Shown in pieces: positions 12,814 through 26,481 of a stretch of DNA of 64,000 nt. Below the pieces are notes generated by a model. That model saw nothing but the letters and a program-made list of their open reading frames with translations, searched no databases and was not told where the DNA came from. Source of the stretch: Onchocerca lupi. Taxonomy: Eukaryota; Nematoda; Chromadorea; Rhabditida; Onchocercidae. The stretch spans positions 18,602-82,601 of the forward strand of contig JAOVVO010000345.1 in NCBI GenBank assembly GCA_028564675.1. Reading direction: 5' to 3'. The position numbers and the translations under genes are program-made. The stretch's first letter is position 1. Each line of letters starts with the position of its first letter.

Positions 12814-15319
12814 TCAGAATTAAGAATTTTTCGTGAAAAATTCAGATCTGGATTACTTTCAAAATGTTGAAATTTAATATTTAAATTTTACAGAAAATTA
12901 AAATTTCTTGAGGATTTTCTATAAAATTGAATTAAAAGCTATTCCGACGAGAAGAATCATTCTTTCATGTTTCCTTCATGTTATAGGTTTTGAAATGCTG
13001 TTACTTTATATAATTAGTTGTTAGGTACGAAAATTGCAACATTTTCAGACTATTCTATTAGATTAATATATTACTGCTCATTTAAGATTTTGTTTAGTTT
13101 CACTAATCCAACGAACTTGCATTGATATCGATTGTGTATATCTTTCTATCGTTTCATCTTTTTCCCTGTAATTCTTTACTTATTGAAATTATTAACATTA
13201 CTTCTTTTTTCCAATTATTTATAATGTTATCTGTATTTTTATTTAATTATCGTACTCTTCGTTCATTTAAAATAATGAATTTGAAGAAAGCGATGGGATA
13301 TAGTTAAAGATGTGTAGAAGTTGAACCGTACAAGAAGATTGATCAATTTAACAAATAAAAGGAGAAAACTTGAGAATTTATATTTTCCAAATTTTATCTA
13401 ATTCCATCAATTTTAGAAAATTTCTCTTGAATTCCTTGATTGCTTGCTGTATTGTTAATTAGAAGGAATAACATTTATTAATATAATCAGGATAATGTAA
13501 TGGAAAAAATGAATGTGTTTTATTTTTGGAATTACTGTAAGAAATGAAAACTATCCAAATGTCACATTCAGGATGTTTCTTGTTGATGATGATATGTCAT
13601 TTTTTTGTATTCTAGAATATTCACAAAGTGATTTCCCGATAGATTCTGTAGAAATTTTACTAATCGTTCATCTCCTACTTTATTTTCGTTGATTGTCATA
13701 TTTTTCAGAAGTTTTATAATTTGTTTTTTCTTTTGCAAATAATTTATCAATAACAACAAACAAATAAACATTCATTCATGGGAAAAGATTTGTTCGAATC
13801 AAAATTCTTTATTCCAGTCGGATTATTTTTGCTGTATTGTTTTAATATAATATTGATAATTGGTAATTCTGATGATATAAAATTTTTTTCTTTTCTTTTT
13901 TTTCAAGGAATTATTCTGATATCTCGGTAGAATCTTGGTCGGAGATATTATATTGAGGGTTTAAATTTTAAAGATATTTTTGTATTCTAGTGAGATTTTT
14001 TTTTTTTTTTTTTTTGGGATTTTCTAATTTTTTTTAACAAACAGAATGGTTCTTTTTCCAGATATTCATGTCTATTTTCTTTACTTTCAATTAGCAAATT
14101 TCTCGGTTCTATTTTATCAATTCATCATTGCTGACAAAATTCTATTATGAGGAAATACTTCGTCATAAATTACAAATCTTTCGTTTTTAAAAATATTGGG
14201 AAAAGTATAGGATATAACAAGTATATTTTTATTACATTCTACGATTGTGTTTTTTATTTTGAATTTCAAAATTATCAATTTTATCTGTATTCCGAGAATG
14301 TATAATGTGATATGTGATTGAATCGAAAGTTTTTTTTAATGTTTTTCAAATATTTTTAAGGAAATAATGATAAATTACTAATGGGATTTTCGTAATTTAC
14401 AATGTTGAAATATTTTTTGAATTAATCGATATTATCATGGTAACGATGTAACTAATTTTTGACAATTATTTATTATAGTATTCCATTAATTATAATAATG
14501 ATAATAGTAGTATTAGTAATAATGAGTTTCAAAAAAAAATATTAAAAAATGATAGCGATTTCTTTAAAGTTGTGTGAAGAAATTACGTGAGTAAGAGATT
14601 TGTAATTTTTTGCATTGATTTTTATCATATTTAAATTAAGCGTTTTTTTTTTTTTTCATTTTTACGTGATCCGTGACAATGATAGAAATATCTATACTTT
14701 AATCCATAATTTATTTCCCAGTGTATTTCATTATTTTACTGCTGATATGCATCAATTCAAAAAAAAAAAAAAAAACGATCCAAAATTGGTTGAAAATATT
14801 ATTCTTTAGAAAATTGAAAATTTTTATCATAAAATTATCACTAAAATTTAACGTCCGATTAATAAAAAAAAAAAAAAAATTAGTTTTAAAATCAGATCTT
14901 GAATTTTTTCTCATCGCTGCATATTTCTGAAAATTTTACACAATTAGTTTCATTTTTAGCATTAAAAAAAAAGAAAGTGGAAAAGAAGCAGAAAGTATGA
15001 AATAAAATTGTTACTTTTCTTTAGATATCATAGCATTTAATTAATTTAATTAATAGATGAAAGATAGTGATTAACTTTTGATAAGTAAAAGGTCAAAAGA
15101 TATAAAAAAAAGAGTCGATACACGAGAAAATCATAGATAATATCTCGTTTTAAAGAATTTTTTTGGTTTTTTGCCACTTTTTTTTTTTTTTTTTTTAGTT
15201 TGATGAATAATTGTATAATCGATAATCGAGAATATTTATCTATCTCTTGTCTATAATTTTATCATCTATTTGTTTGTTTGTATATATTTTATCTTTGCAA
15301 TACATTCTCAATAATATAC

Positions 15320-15322
<3 letters not shown>

Positions 15323-15354
<32 letters not shown>
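15323..15354. repeat. Poly-A run, 32 bases
   Basis: Thirty-two uninterrupted A bases. Comparable runs occur at 23898-23926 (29 A), 36597-36626 (30 T) and 51408-51434 (27 T). Their exact lengths are the least reliable bases in the assembly. Confidence 0.9.
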
Positions 15355-15356
<2 letters not shown>

Positions 15357-16474
15357 TCGTTAGTGTTAGCAATTAAATTTTTCAAAATTTTATTCAAAAA
15401 AAGAAAAAATACATGCATATTCTTTTTTTTTAAATATTATTTAAGAAACTTTTGGAAATTTTACTGTATTCAGAAGATAATTAGAATAATCTTCCAGAGA
15501 ACTATCAGATATTTAAAAATCTTTACTTACTTTTCATAATTACTAATTAAAATATAACTAATAACATAATTAATTATTAAGAAGTAATTTATGCATTGCA
15601 TATTTTATGTATTATTTGTTTTACGCAATTTATTTTATATTTATCATTTTATCATTATGTGTAATTTATCATGTTAACTTTATATCATATGCTATGATGT
15701 GTAGATTTTTTTAATTGAAAAGAACAAATAAAATAAATGAATAAATTAGCATTCAAAAATTTTGAAATATTTCAATTATTTTGGGTTATGATAATATGTT
15801 GACAAGTTTTTGTTAGCTTCCATATAATCCAGGAAGTTGTCTTATCATTATATATGAATGATAGTTCGATGATTACGAATTTTTATTTATTATTTTAATT
15901 AATAACTATCACTTGTCATAGTATTTAAGCGTACGTGAAGTTTCGTTAATTTAAGCGAACGTAAAAAATATTTTATCTCGTTATATTTGTGGTACAATTT
16001 TATTGTTATTACTACAGTTTTATCATAATACGACAAAGAAATAGATAAGATGAAAAATTGAAATAGGATAAAGTAGTTTGATAGAAATTAACATTGTTAA
16101 TTAGTATTTTTACAAAAATTTATGCTTAATTAATTACAATCAATAGGTTTGTTGATAATCAAAATACTGATAATGATAAAGAATAATTTTATTTCTATTA
16201 ATAGTTAAGTAACATAGATTTCATTTCAATATTAAAATTATACATCTGTGAGTATGATAATTCTTATTTATCATTTAATTATTTTCAAATTTATTATTTA
16301 ACATGAAATTTATGAGAATTTTAAGCGGCTCCAAGAAATATTTTAATGATATAGCATTTGAGTTTTTCTTTTTTCCGTTTTTTTTTTTTTTTTTTAATAA
16401 AATAAATATAACAAAAGTACTTATAGATGTAAAAGAATTGATGGAAAGAAATAATTATTAAATATTAAATTAAC

Positions 16475-16534
16475 TTATAATAAGAGAAAAATTATTATTT
16501 TATGTTATAATAAGAGAAAAGTTATTATTTTATG
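16475..16534. repeat. 30-bp direct duplication
   Basis: Two adjacent 30-bp units start TTATAATAAGAGAAAA at 16475 and 16505. They differ by one base (A versus G after the GAGAAAA block). Confidence 0.85.
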
Positions 16535-18410
16535 GAGAAAGATTTAAAAAAATATGCTAAATGGAGAAATCAGGTTAATTTAGATTTTAAGCATTATCAC
16601 TGATAAGATTGTTAAATCTATAATAATTTTGAAAGTACGTAATAGTATAAAAAATTACGTTACGTACGTATGAATTCAGAATGCTGAAAATTGAAAAATA
16701 ATCAAAAAATAGTGTTTGAGCAGCGTTCAGATTGATTAACGAAAAAAAAAATCTTTTTAAATTTCAAAAATTTATTGTATTCATTGGATTTACTGATTGA
16801 ATTTATTTGCTGATCAGGATTTGATATAATTGAATTTACTTATCATTTTATACATTAATTGAGTTTACTTACTGATAAAATCATTTAATGTGATTAATTG
16901 AATTTACTTACTGATAACATCATTACCTTATTGTTGTCTTTTATCGATTATTTCATTATTATTAATTATGGTTGGATTAGTTTATTACTCATTAGCTCAT
17001 TAATTGAGTGCTAATTAATTATGAAGTTTTAATGAATCATATTTATCGAATCGTTATGTTTATTTATCATTGATCGTTTTATTTACTAACTTAATTAATT
17101 TAATTATAAAATTTGTTGAAATAACGAATACTATTATTGCTTGTAATTGATTAAATCATCATAATTTTACTCATTATTAATAATTATTAATAATTTGTAT
17201 TTCAAATATATTTATTCAAATATAATTTTGCTTTATCGGATTTATCGCAAACTATTTGATGAAAAAACAATGATATTGCTTAGGTTGTTTATCAGGTACA
17301 TAAATCATTTATCATAAAATATCAAGTTTATTAAGATAATTGATAAGATTATTTAATTTTTGTATTTTTTAAACTTTTTTTTGATAGGCTATTAAATTAT
17401 GCTGTTGAAATTTCAGATGAAATTTTCTATTTTTCTTGAGAAGCAAACCGATTAACTTTCTGGAAAATCAAATCGATTACAATTTTCGATTATTTTAAAA
17501 TTTAAATCAATTTTAATGTCTAAAATTTGATTAAAAATTCATTGAAATTTGTCTTCCTATAATTCATATGTTGTTTACTATTCTTTAATTTATCGAATTA
17601 CACAACTATTTCTCGGATAATATCCTCATTTTGTGAAAAAATCGAGGATCTTCTCATCCCTTATCGATCGTCCAAAGTTTTATTGCGAAAAAGCTAATTT
17701 TTCAAGAATTAATAAAAGTTTACTTTTTTTTTTTTGGAGAAAAGAACATTTTCAGGTCATTTAATTGAAATTCTAAAATAAATGAAATAAACAAATTGAC
17801 TTTTTAGCTAGCAAAAATTTCTTCATTTTTTTACATATTGCAATTCGCAAATTCAATTATTTCTAGGAAAATTCTTTGAAAATTTCACATTTTCATTATT
17901 TCATTCTTTTTCTGCTAATAATTTTACAATTATTATTCCTAAAATTTTTACTTTATTATTCTACAAGGATAATAAAATCAGCTTAATATTTCCATTATGA
18001 TGACCTAACTTTTAAATTTGGAATCAATTTTAAAACTATCAAATGAGAATAAAATTTTTAGGTTAAAATTGAAAGATATTAAATACTTTTTCTAATAAGT
18101 AAAGCTAATTTTACTTTTAATTATTATACATATATATAAGTGACATAACATATAACTTTCGAAAAAATTAGTCTTATCATTTATCTTAATGCTAAATAAT
18201 CTTATCAGTGATCTTGATAAATTTGATAAAATTAGCGATATTATCAATTTGATTGAATTCTTTATTTTAATTATCGATTAATTCTTGATTGATACTTGAT
18301 TAATCAAGTTTTTCTCACCTAATTCTAATAATAATATTGAATATTCATTATCCAATTTATGTAAATCATTAAAATCATGATTTTAATTGTATGCAAAATT
18401 TTATCAATCA

Positions 18411-18417
18411 TTTTCAG
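18411..18417 (+). promoter_or_regulatory. Candidate trans-splice acceptor of RCE1
   Basis: TTTTCAG ends 20 bases before the chosen ATG at 18438. No upstream ATG in frame connects to it, so this is best read as the acceptor for a spliced leader or for a non-coding first exon. Confidence 0.5.
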
Positions 18418-18437
18418 ATGTGATATTATCAAGAAAG

Positions 18438-21367
18438 ATGAGTGTATTGTTATACTTATCACTGGCAATAGTGATATCATCATCGTATGTTGGACTTTTA
18501 TATACTTTTGATTTTAATGGTATTGATCGAGATGATCCACAAAGTATCAAACGACGTTTACTTGGTGCTACGGTAAATAATATTATCAGTGTTATATTCA
18601 CATATGCTATATTATACAAGGTAAATAAATTTTAATTTCATTAATTTCTTATCAGTTAATCATCAATCTCTTATCAGTCAGTCGATTAAATATCTTTTTT
18701 TCATAAAAAGAATCTAAATAATTTGATATAAAAGAATCCATTTTATTAATTTTTACAAAATCTTTACAGTAATAACGAACTTTATGAAAAAAATTCTATA
18801 TATATAGAAATTAATTAGTAAAAAAATTTTAGAAATTAAATTTTCATTCTTGAAGTAATCTTATATTATTTCCTAAAGTAACAGTTGATTTTACGGTTAG
18901 ATGTTTTCTCAAATATGTCATATAATTTTTTCCTGAAAATTTATTAAAGATTAATTTTATTTGATTCGAAAATAATATCATCAAAAAAATAATATCATCA
19001 GTACTTTTAATTTTTAATTTTTTTTTTTTGAAAAAAGTACTGTTAATTTTAAGTTAATAAGTTAATTTTTAAGTTAATGTAATGACCATTGATATCTATA
19101 TTAATGGATCATTAATGATTTTATCATTTTTGGGATCAAAGAAAAAATGCTATGAAATTATATTTAATAATTTTTATAAAGAATGAAAGAAGGAAAAGAA
19201 TAAAAATGACTGAGTAAAGATAATGATAAGAATTGATGATTGAAATTATGAATATAATTTTTTTTCAATCTTTGCCTATCATTTTCATGCTTGAAATGAT
19301 TTTTTGTTTTCTTACACTTTTTTAATATATTAAAATATTAATTATATAGTGAGAATTAAATTATCGAATAAAAATTAAATCAAATATTAATTCATTTACT
19401 TAATTTCAGAATTATGATTCACCGTTATCAGTAATGGGAATACATACTCGTGATATTTATCCAGCATGCTTGTTACCAACGTTATTAACATGTATATGCT
19501 ATTTGGGTAATTGGGTCATGATGTATATTGATAATAGATTCTGGTCTATCTTTCGTTAGTGATTTAATTTTCCTTATCTTTTTTTTTTTATCAAAATTAA
19601 AATTCGATCAAATTTTTCAGTGATAATCGGTGTTAATAAATGATCAAGTTGATTCTGCTTATATATATCCGATAATTAAATTATAAATTATTCGAATAGA
19701 TTCTAGTTTTTAATCGTCATGATATTAACTGCTGATATCAAATGTCAAATATGTGATAAGTTTAGATTGTAACATATAGATTTAAGTTGAATTTAATAGG
19801 CATTCATTCGGTTAAAATTTTAATAATTAATCTTTCGACAAAAAAAAAGAGATTGGAAATAATTCTTATTTTTTTTTTTTTTTGCTTTTTCTAGATTTGA
19901 ATGAACTAAAGCGAAATATTGGAAATATTATATGGATTCGAGATGTTTTGTTGGTATGTTTGAAAAGAAAACATTTCTATTTCATTTATATTATTTTCAT
20001 TCTGCTTTAAATTTAATGATTCATTTTTTTTTCGAAATGATTGGATTTTTTTTTTTTTGATTAGATTTTTAATTCAAATATTTGATTTCCTTTTTTTTTT
20101 AGGCACCGATCACCGAAGAGATAGCATTTCGTGCTTGTGCAACAACTCTAATTTTACAATGTTTATCATCAACTGTAACAATATTTGTTGCACCATTACC
20201 ATTTGCGCTTAGTCATCTTCATCATATTTTTGATGATATGAGAAAAGGCTATACCAGATATGAAGCAATCAGTCGAAGAGGTATCTTAAAAATCAAATTT
20301 AAAAAAAGAAAAATCTAATTTTTTTCATAAAAATGAAATTAAATTTACCTTAACAAGGATATTTTCAATTTCATGCATCATATATTTCAATTTTGAAAAT
20401 TCATACAAATTCTATTTAACGTATAGCTTTGCATTATTAGATAATACATTTTATTAAGAAATTGATCTAGTTATTTTGACAATTTTAATAATTTTCATTT
20501 ATTTAATTAAAGGAAATAAGAGAACAAAGGAATTCTCTCAACAAAATTATGTCATATTTAATGAACAGATAGGAAAAATTTATTTTTCAAAAAAAAATAT
20601 AATATTAATTAGAAATTTATAATATTGGATGAGTAATAGTTTATCGAAAAAATTATTTTTACTAATATATTAAGTTATTCGTTATATTAATTTTTCTTTC
20701 CAATTTTTTCCTTTCATTTTTTATTTATTTATTTCATTTCTATATTTTTAGCATTTCAAACGTCATACTCATATTTTTTTGGTGCATATGCAACTTTTCT
20801 TTTCGTTCGTACAGGTATATCTTTCAATCATCTTTTGAACAAAAAAAAAACTTGGAACTTTCTTATATTTGGAATTTTGAGTAAATATTTTGATTCTAAT
20901 TTGGATTTATATGATAGATTAAATTAAACATATGAATTTTAATTCTGCAATCTAGATCATAAGCTCGAATTTTCATTGCCTTTCTTATTCGAAATTTAAA
21001 TTGTAATCATGAATTATAATTAAATTTTAATGAAATTCTTCATTAGCAATTTTAGTTACTTTTTTCTCAAAGCACTTTTGCAGAAGTTTGTTCTTTCTTT
21101 TTTTTCTTTTTTTTTTTAACCTGTTATACGAATTTATTTATTGTACTTAAATTGTTGATAATCAAGTAAAAATCAATTTCAGGTCATATTTTGGCACCTA
21201 TTTTAAGTCATTCAGTTTGCAATAACATGGGTTTACCACTTCTACCACTTATTGAAACATATCCGAAACGTTCAACACGTGTTCTTCTATGGTTTTCATA
21301 TTTTCTTGGTTTTATATTATGGTTATTGTTGTTGAAACCTCTCACTGATTCAAAGCTTTATAAATGA
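18438..21367 (+). CDS. RCE1: CAAX prenyl protease 2 (RCE1/FACE-2)
   Basis: Six exons give 270 residues: 18438-18620, 19410-19554, 19895-19953, 20103-20280, 20752-20814, 21183-21367. The enzyme is an integral ER-membrane protease that removes the last three residues of prenylated CAAX proteins such as Ras and Rho. Hallmarks of the ABI/CPBP family are present: the glutamate pair E134-E135 in TEEIAFRAC, H167 in ALSHLHH, and H219 and N223 in SHSVCNN. The N-terminal SYVGLLY and the IKRR block also match human RCE1. The length is close to other nematode homologues and shorter than human (329). Hydrophobic segments run through the whole protein. The start is the first ATG after a TTTTCAG acceptor. 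An in-frame extension further upstream would lack an ATG. No key residue is missing. Confidence 0.93.
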
Positions 21368-23320
21368 AATAGCAAATATTTTTGTTTTGAAATTATTCAT
21401 TTTTATATATATTTCTGATATCATTCCGGAAGATCTTAATTTTTTTTTTTTTTTTAAGAACTTAAAAAATTTTTTGCAACTTAATTTTTCTGTGCTTATT
21501 ACATGAATGAATTTATGAAACTATCATTTGTTAATTTTTGAACATAACTATTGATTTTTTTGATGCTTCAAAATTCGTTTAAAATATTGATTAGAGAAAA
21601 TAGAATTATATCTCTAAAATTACAAAAAAAAAAAAAAAAATTATTATCTTTATCAATCTTTGAGTAAGTTTGAGTTTCATGTTTCATAATTCATAAATGA
21701 TCTCAATCTTTTTTTTTTTCTTTTTTCTTTTTTTTGGAATGAATTTTTGTCAGAAAATTAATATTAGAATAAATTGATTGAAAATAAGATGCACAAATGT
21801 ATGAATTATATTGATACAAAATAAAAGTAATTGTAATTAATATGCAGCTAATAATTAAGCCTTTTCAGGAAATTTTTATTCATTTTCGAATAAATAATTG
21901 ATATTTTTGTTTATTAAAAAAATTTGAAGAATACAATAGATATGATATCAATTTTATGATTAGGTTGCAATTGAATATTCAATTTTAATTCCGATTTTTT
22001 GCTCCATTTCTTCTATGATTATAATTTGTTCGTATTTGTTTGATTTGAATGGATTGTTTTTTGTTTTTTTTTTGTTTTTTTGTTTTGTTTTTTTTATTTA
22101 GTACAAACTTTTTTGTCATTTTTTCCCTTATTTGTTATTATTTAGTATTAAAATAAAATTATTATATTTTATTGATTTGAAATTATAGAATACATTCTGA
22201 AATGATTTAAATAATTTAATTGATACAATAAAGTGACAAAAATTATGCTCATTTTTTCGAGAACAGAACATCATTTTTAGTATACAATTTTTTTAAATTG
22301 TTTGAAATTATGCAAATTCGTGAGATTTATTCGCATATTCATCATATGCTATTTTAGATCCAAAATATTTTAATATTTCTGGAAATTAGTTTTAATTAAT
22401 TAAAATACATTAATTGAAAATACACTGGATAATAGCATGAATGCAACTTTTTGAGTACTCAATATAATTAATGATTCAGACAGTTAATTTTATGTATGAT
22501 GATTATCAGTAATTAATGAATAATTAAATTTAAATCATTGAATGCATTCTTGCAATTGTAAATAATCACCAAAATCTATAATTTTTAAATCAAATTTTAG
22601 TTTTTTTTCAAAAAAAAACTTTTCAATTTAATAAGAATTCGTTTTACGCAAAATAAAATTACTTATTGATTGATAAAATGATTTATAATTATGCATGTAA
22701 TATCATTAAAATCAAAAAATTTGAACAAAACATCCAAAAAATAAAAATAAAAATAAAAAATAAAAACACAAAAAACAAAATCGATTAAACAGCTATTCAA
22801 ATATTAGCAATAAATATACTTTTATTTGATTATTACTAGTTGTTTAGAATGTACTATCTAGTTTTTTAGTTTTTCCTTTTTTGTTTTTTTTTTTCTTCAA
22901 AAAAAAATTTTACATTTTTACTAAATAGAAATTGTATTTTTTGATGAAGGTGTAATGATGTGATAGAAAATGATAGTAAAATGTAATCAGTGGTAGGGAA
23001 TGATAATAAAATATAATCAGTAATTTAACTCCTATGTTTAAATTAATTGTACAAAAATAATTAATTGGACGTGTAGTAAGCAATTGTTCTCTTTGTTTAA
23101 TTAATTACTCAAAACTAATTAATCATCAAGAATTTTTTTTTTAGTGGCATTAATTTGTTTAAATGCTTATTTTTAGTGCTAATTTTGTGCTAATTTTTTA
23201 ATTTCTAATTTTAAATTCTAGTTTTCGAATTTTTTTTGTTAAATTTTTCGCTAATTTATTAATTAATGTTGTGCTTATTTCGCTTTTTTTTTTTTTTTAA
23301 CATTTTATGAAATTTAAAAT
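21368..23320. other. Intergenic region, RCE1 to bestrophin
   Basis: About 2 kb between two genes on the same strand. It is AT-rich, with T-runs near 21430-21450 and 22050-22100 and an A-rich microsatellite at 22735-22770. I see no coding signal. Confidence 0.6.
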
Positions 23321-23327
23321 TTTTCAC

Positions 23328-23329
23328 AG
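23328..23329 (+). promoter_or_regulatory. Candidate trans-splice acceptor of bestrophin
   Basis: TTTTTCACAG ends at 23329, nine bases before ATG 23339. A good acceptor so close to the start codon fits spliced-leader addition in nematodes. Confidence 0.55.
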
Positions 23330-23338
23330 AAATCGCAA

Positions 23339-23894
23339 ATGACAATTTCGTACAGTAGAGATGTTGCGTCGGCTTCATCGTTTAATTTTTTTCGTTTAAT
23401 ATTTCGTTGGAAAGGTAGCATTTGGAAGTTATGTCTGAAAGAACTATGCATTTGGACCGTAATTTTTCTAATTGTAACATTCATCTATCGATCACCGTAT
23501 TTTTTAACTTATAATCAAAAAATGTTAGTTAATTTAATTAAAAATTTCGTTTTTTTTTTCGAATAACTATTTTTTTGATGATAATTTGTTAAAATATATT
23601 TCTATGATTTATATAATTTTTTTATTTTTATTTAAATTTAATACAAAAGAATTTTTAGCCAAATTATTCGATGAAAATTTATATATGCAAATTTGAGATT
23701 TTTTGAAATTTGAAATTATTACAAAGAAAGAAAAAACAAAAAATTCCGAAATTATTAGAAATTTTTAAAATAATTATTATTTAAATTGTAGGTTCAATTA
23801 TGTTCGAAAAACGATAATATGAAATTGAATGAAAAATGTAAAATAATTTTTGAATTATTCAAAAAGGATATATTCTGATAGAATGGAATATGTC

Positions 23895-23928
<34 letters not shown>

Positions 23929-26481
23929 ATTGATTAAAAAATCAATAATCGATTGAAAAAATTTAGAATATTTGAAAAACTTGCAAATTATTTCAAAACT
24001 CATCTCAATTATATTCCATTAACATTTATGCTTGGCTTCTTTGTTCAAACTGTTGTCAAACGTTGGTCGGTATTATTTGAAAATATGGGTTACATTGAAA
24101 GGTTATTCTAATTTAGTAATTATTTTCTTTATTTTTTTTTTTTTAATAATTGGAATTTATATTAGTAATTAAAATTGTATGAATTAAAATTATACGAAAT
24201 CACACAAATTAGATAAAATTATATAATCTGAATGCAAATGTATATTTTAAAAAACATTTTTTTTCAAAAATTACAAATTAAAATAAATCAATTTGTTATC
24301 AGTATAAAATTTGATTTAATAAATATTAGAAGAAATAGTTTGCAATTTTAATTTTAACTAAATTATTTTGTTTAATTTCATTCTAATTTTAAAACTTTTA
24401 AATTCTACCAAAGATAAATGAATAATTCTATGTTTTATAAACATATTTGAAATGCATTCTTAGTTTGTTTTTCATGAAACTTTGATAACTAAATGCATAC
24501 TTGAAAAATATTCTTTCTTTTTTTTTTTGATAATCTAAAAATTTCAAATTTTTGCAATAATTTGCAGGAAAAGTTTTTTCAGTTTGAAAATTTTTATTTT
24601 AATTTCGATGATTTATCAAATATTAAAATCTTTTCTTTAAAAAAAAAAAAAAAAAGTTATAATGCTGATTAATTTTAGCGTATCAATGTATATTGGGGCA
24701 TTGGTATACGGTAAAGATGACGACTCACGTCTGTTACGTCGAACTATGGCACGTTATTTATGTTTAGCACAATTGCTAATCTATCGTGATATAAGTTTAC
24801 GTGTTCGGAAACGTTTTCCAACGTATGATAGCATCATTAAAGCAGGTTACGTTTAATTTCCGTCATTATTATAATTATTTTATCCGATTAAAAAGTTTGT
24901 AAAAATGAGTTTTTTTTTCTACTTTTGCAAAAAATTTATTCATAAAATGAAAATTTTTCAATTTTTCAACTTTTTTTTTTTTTTTTTTAGGTTTTATGTT
25001 AGAAAATGAATGTGAAATATTAGAATCAATTCAATTAAATTTTGACAAATATTGGGTGCCTTTTAATTGGATTTATGCGCTTATTTTTCGTGGTCGCAAA
25101 GATGGTAAAATTGTAAGCGATGCATTCGCCAATAAACTTTGCGACGTTTGTTTTTCTAATAATTAATTTGAATTGAACTTAATTATTGAAAAAGCATTTA
25201 ATAAATGCATGATTGAATTAAGTATTTCTCTTTTCCGAAAATTACTTCTTTACACTGAATGAATTAAAATATTTGAATTTAATTCTTTTCAAGGAAGTAA
25301 AAAATTTTCGATTAAATCTTCAAATATTATGCAATTATGATTGGGTTCCAATACCATTAGCATATCCACAGGTAAAGAGTAACAAATTTATTTCAAAATT
25401 TTCAAATTCCATTTTTTAATGAATATTCTTAATCAATTTAATCATTTATTTTCGATTTTCATCTTCGTAATATATTATTTAGAAGTTAAACTTAATTTCG
25501 ATCAGTTTATATTTAATTAAATAATTTGAATGTTCATTTATGTAATTAATTTTAATGCATATATTTTTGGTTTCACTTACAAATCATTTCTTATTTTTAA
25601 TTCTAATTTTAGCTCATCACATACATTTTGATTCATGTTTTATATATTCGCATTCTCAATCCAATCATTTATTTTGAATTTTCATCTTTTTAATATTTTT
25701 TTTAAAAGTAGTAATATTTAAACTTAATTTCATCAATTTAATTTTAATTAAGTAAATTGATTGTTCATTTGTGCAGATAATTCCAACAAACATAATTTTA
25801 GTTTTAGTTGCAAATCATTTCCTATTTTTCAATTCCAATTTTAGTAATTAATTACATCTAACATTGCAGCTGGTATTTTTAGCTGTTTATGTTTATTTTG
25901 CTATATGTTTAATTTCACGACAATTTATAATAACAGAACATGATGTACCAAATAAAAGTAATGTATGTTTTTTAGTTCCATTATTTTCATTAATATTTTA
26001 ATTTATTTCAAATAATTAAATTTTTAATTACTTAATATTTTAATTACTTAGATTGATTTAATATTACCATATGTGACAATGATGGAATTTATAATATTTG
26101 TTGGTTGGATGAAAGTAGCTGAAGGTCTTTTAAATCCATTTGGTGAAGATGATGATGATTTCGAGAGCAATTTTCTACTTGATAAAAATTTAACAGTTTG
26201 TTTTTGCAAATTTTCAATTTTTCCAAACAAAAAAAAAAAAAATATAATCACTTTATCAGTTCATTTTTCGCCTTTTCTTTAAGAAAAAAAAAAAAAAAGA
26301 GTTTTTAAAATTTAAATTATTCACTTAAATATATTTCTAATTTTTTTTTTTTTTTTTCATTTTATAGATTTCATTATGTATCGTTGATGATGCATCTGAT
26401 GATGCACCAGAATTGGAAAAAGATCAATTTTGGACAAATAATAAAAGAAATGAAGTTTACTGTAATGAAATAGTTGATTGA
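23339..26481 (+). CDS. Bestrophin-family anion channel
   Basis: Eight exons give 356 residues: 23339-23523, 23967-24101, 24679-24845, 24991-25145, 25294-25371, 25870-25962, 26052-26195, 26368-26481. Bestrophins form pentameric, calcium-gated chloride/bicarbonate channels in the plasma membrane. Visible landmarks are the N-terminal RWKGSIWK, the neck segment IPLTFMLGFF with its I..F..F pattern, LRRTMARY, RVRKRFPT, the KYWVPFNW block, NYDWVPIPLAYPQ, FVGWMKVAEG, and the calcium clasp GEDDDDFE (acidic residues 303-307). The protein ends shortly after the conserved domain, without the long tail of vertebrate bestrophins. The usual PWPDR stretch after the neck is replaced by a diverged segment. Intron 5 (25372-25869) contains an internal duplication. 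C. elegans has a large bestrophin family, so the exact orthologue is unclear. Confidence 0.93.
25425..25844 (+). repeat. Tandem duplication inside a bestrophin intron
   Basis: Two diverged copies of about 190 bp (about 25425-25612 and 25651-25844) share ordered blocks: AATCATTTATTTT, TTTTCATCTT, TTAAACTTAATTTC, TTCATTTGTG or TTCATTTATG, and AAATCATTTC. Each ends in an acceptor-like TTCYAATTTTAG. The true acceptor lies further right, at 25869. Confidence 0.7.

Larger units (their letters stand above)
12721..18410. other. Intergenic region with no supported gene
   Basis: After the Kelch 3' end I see no exon chain or recognisable protein. The region is AT-rich with homopolymer runs, including 32 consecutive A at 15323-15354, and a 30-bp duplication at 16475-16534. 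The open frames at 13122-13307, 13568-13771 and 14615-14930 are T/A-rich and show no similarity that I can recognise. Confidence 0.55.

Noticed and set aside
18387..18437. N-terminal extension of the RCE1 frame
   Set aside because: The extension begins at TTG rather than ATG and contains the TTTTCAG acceptor.
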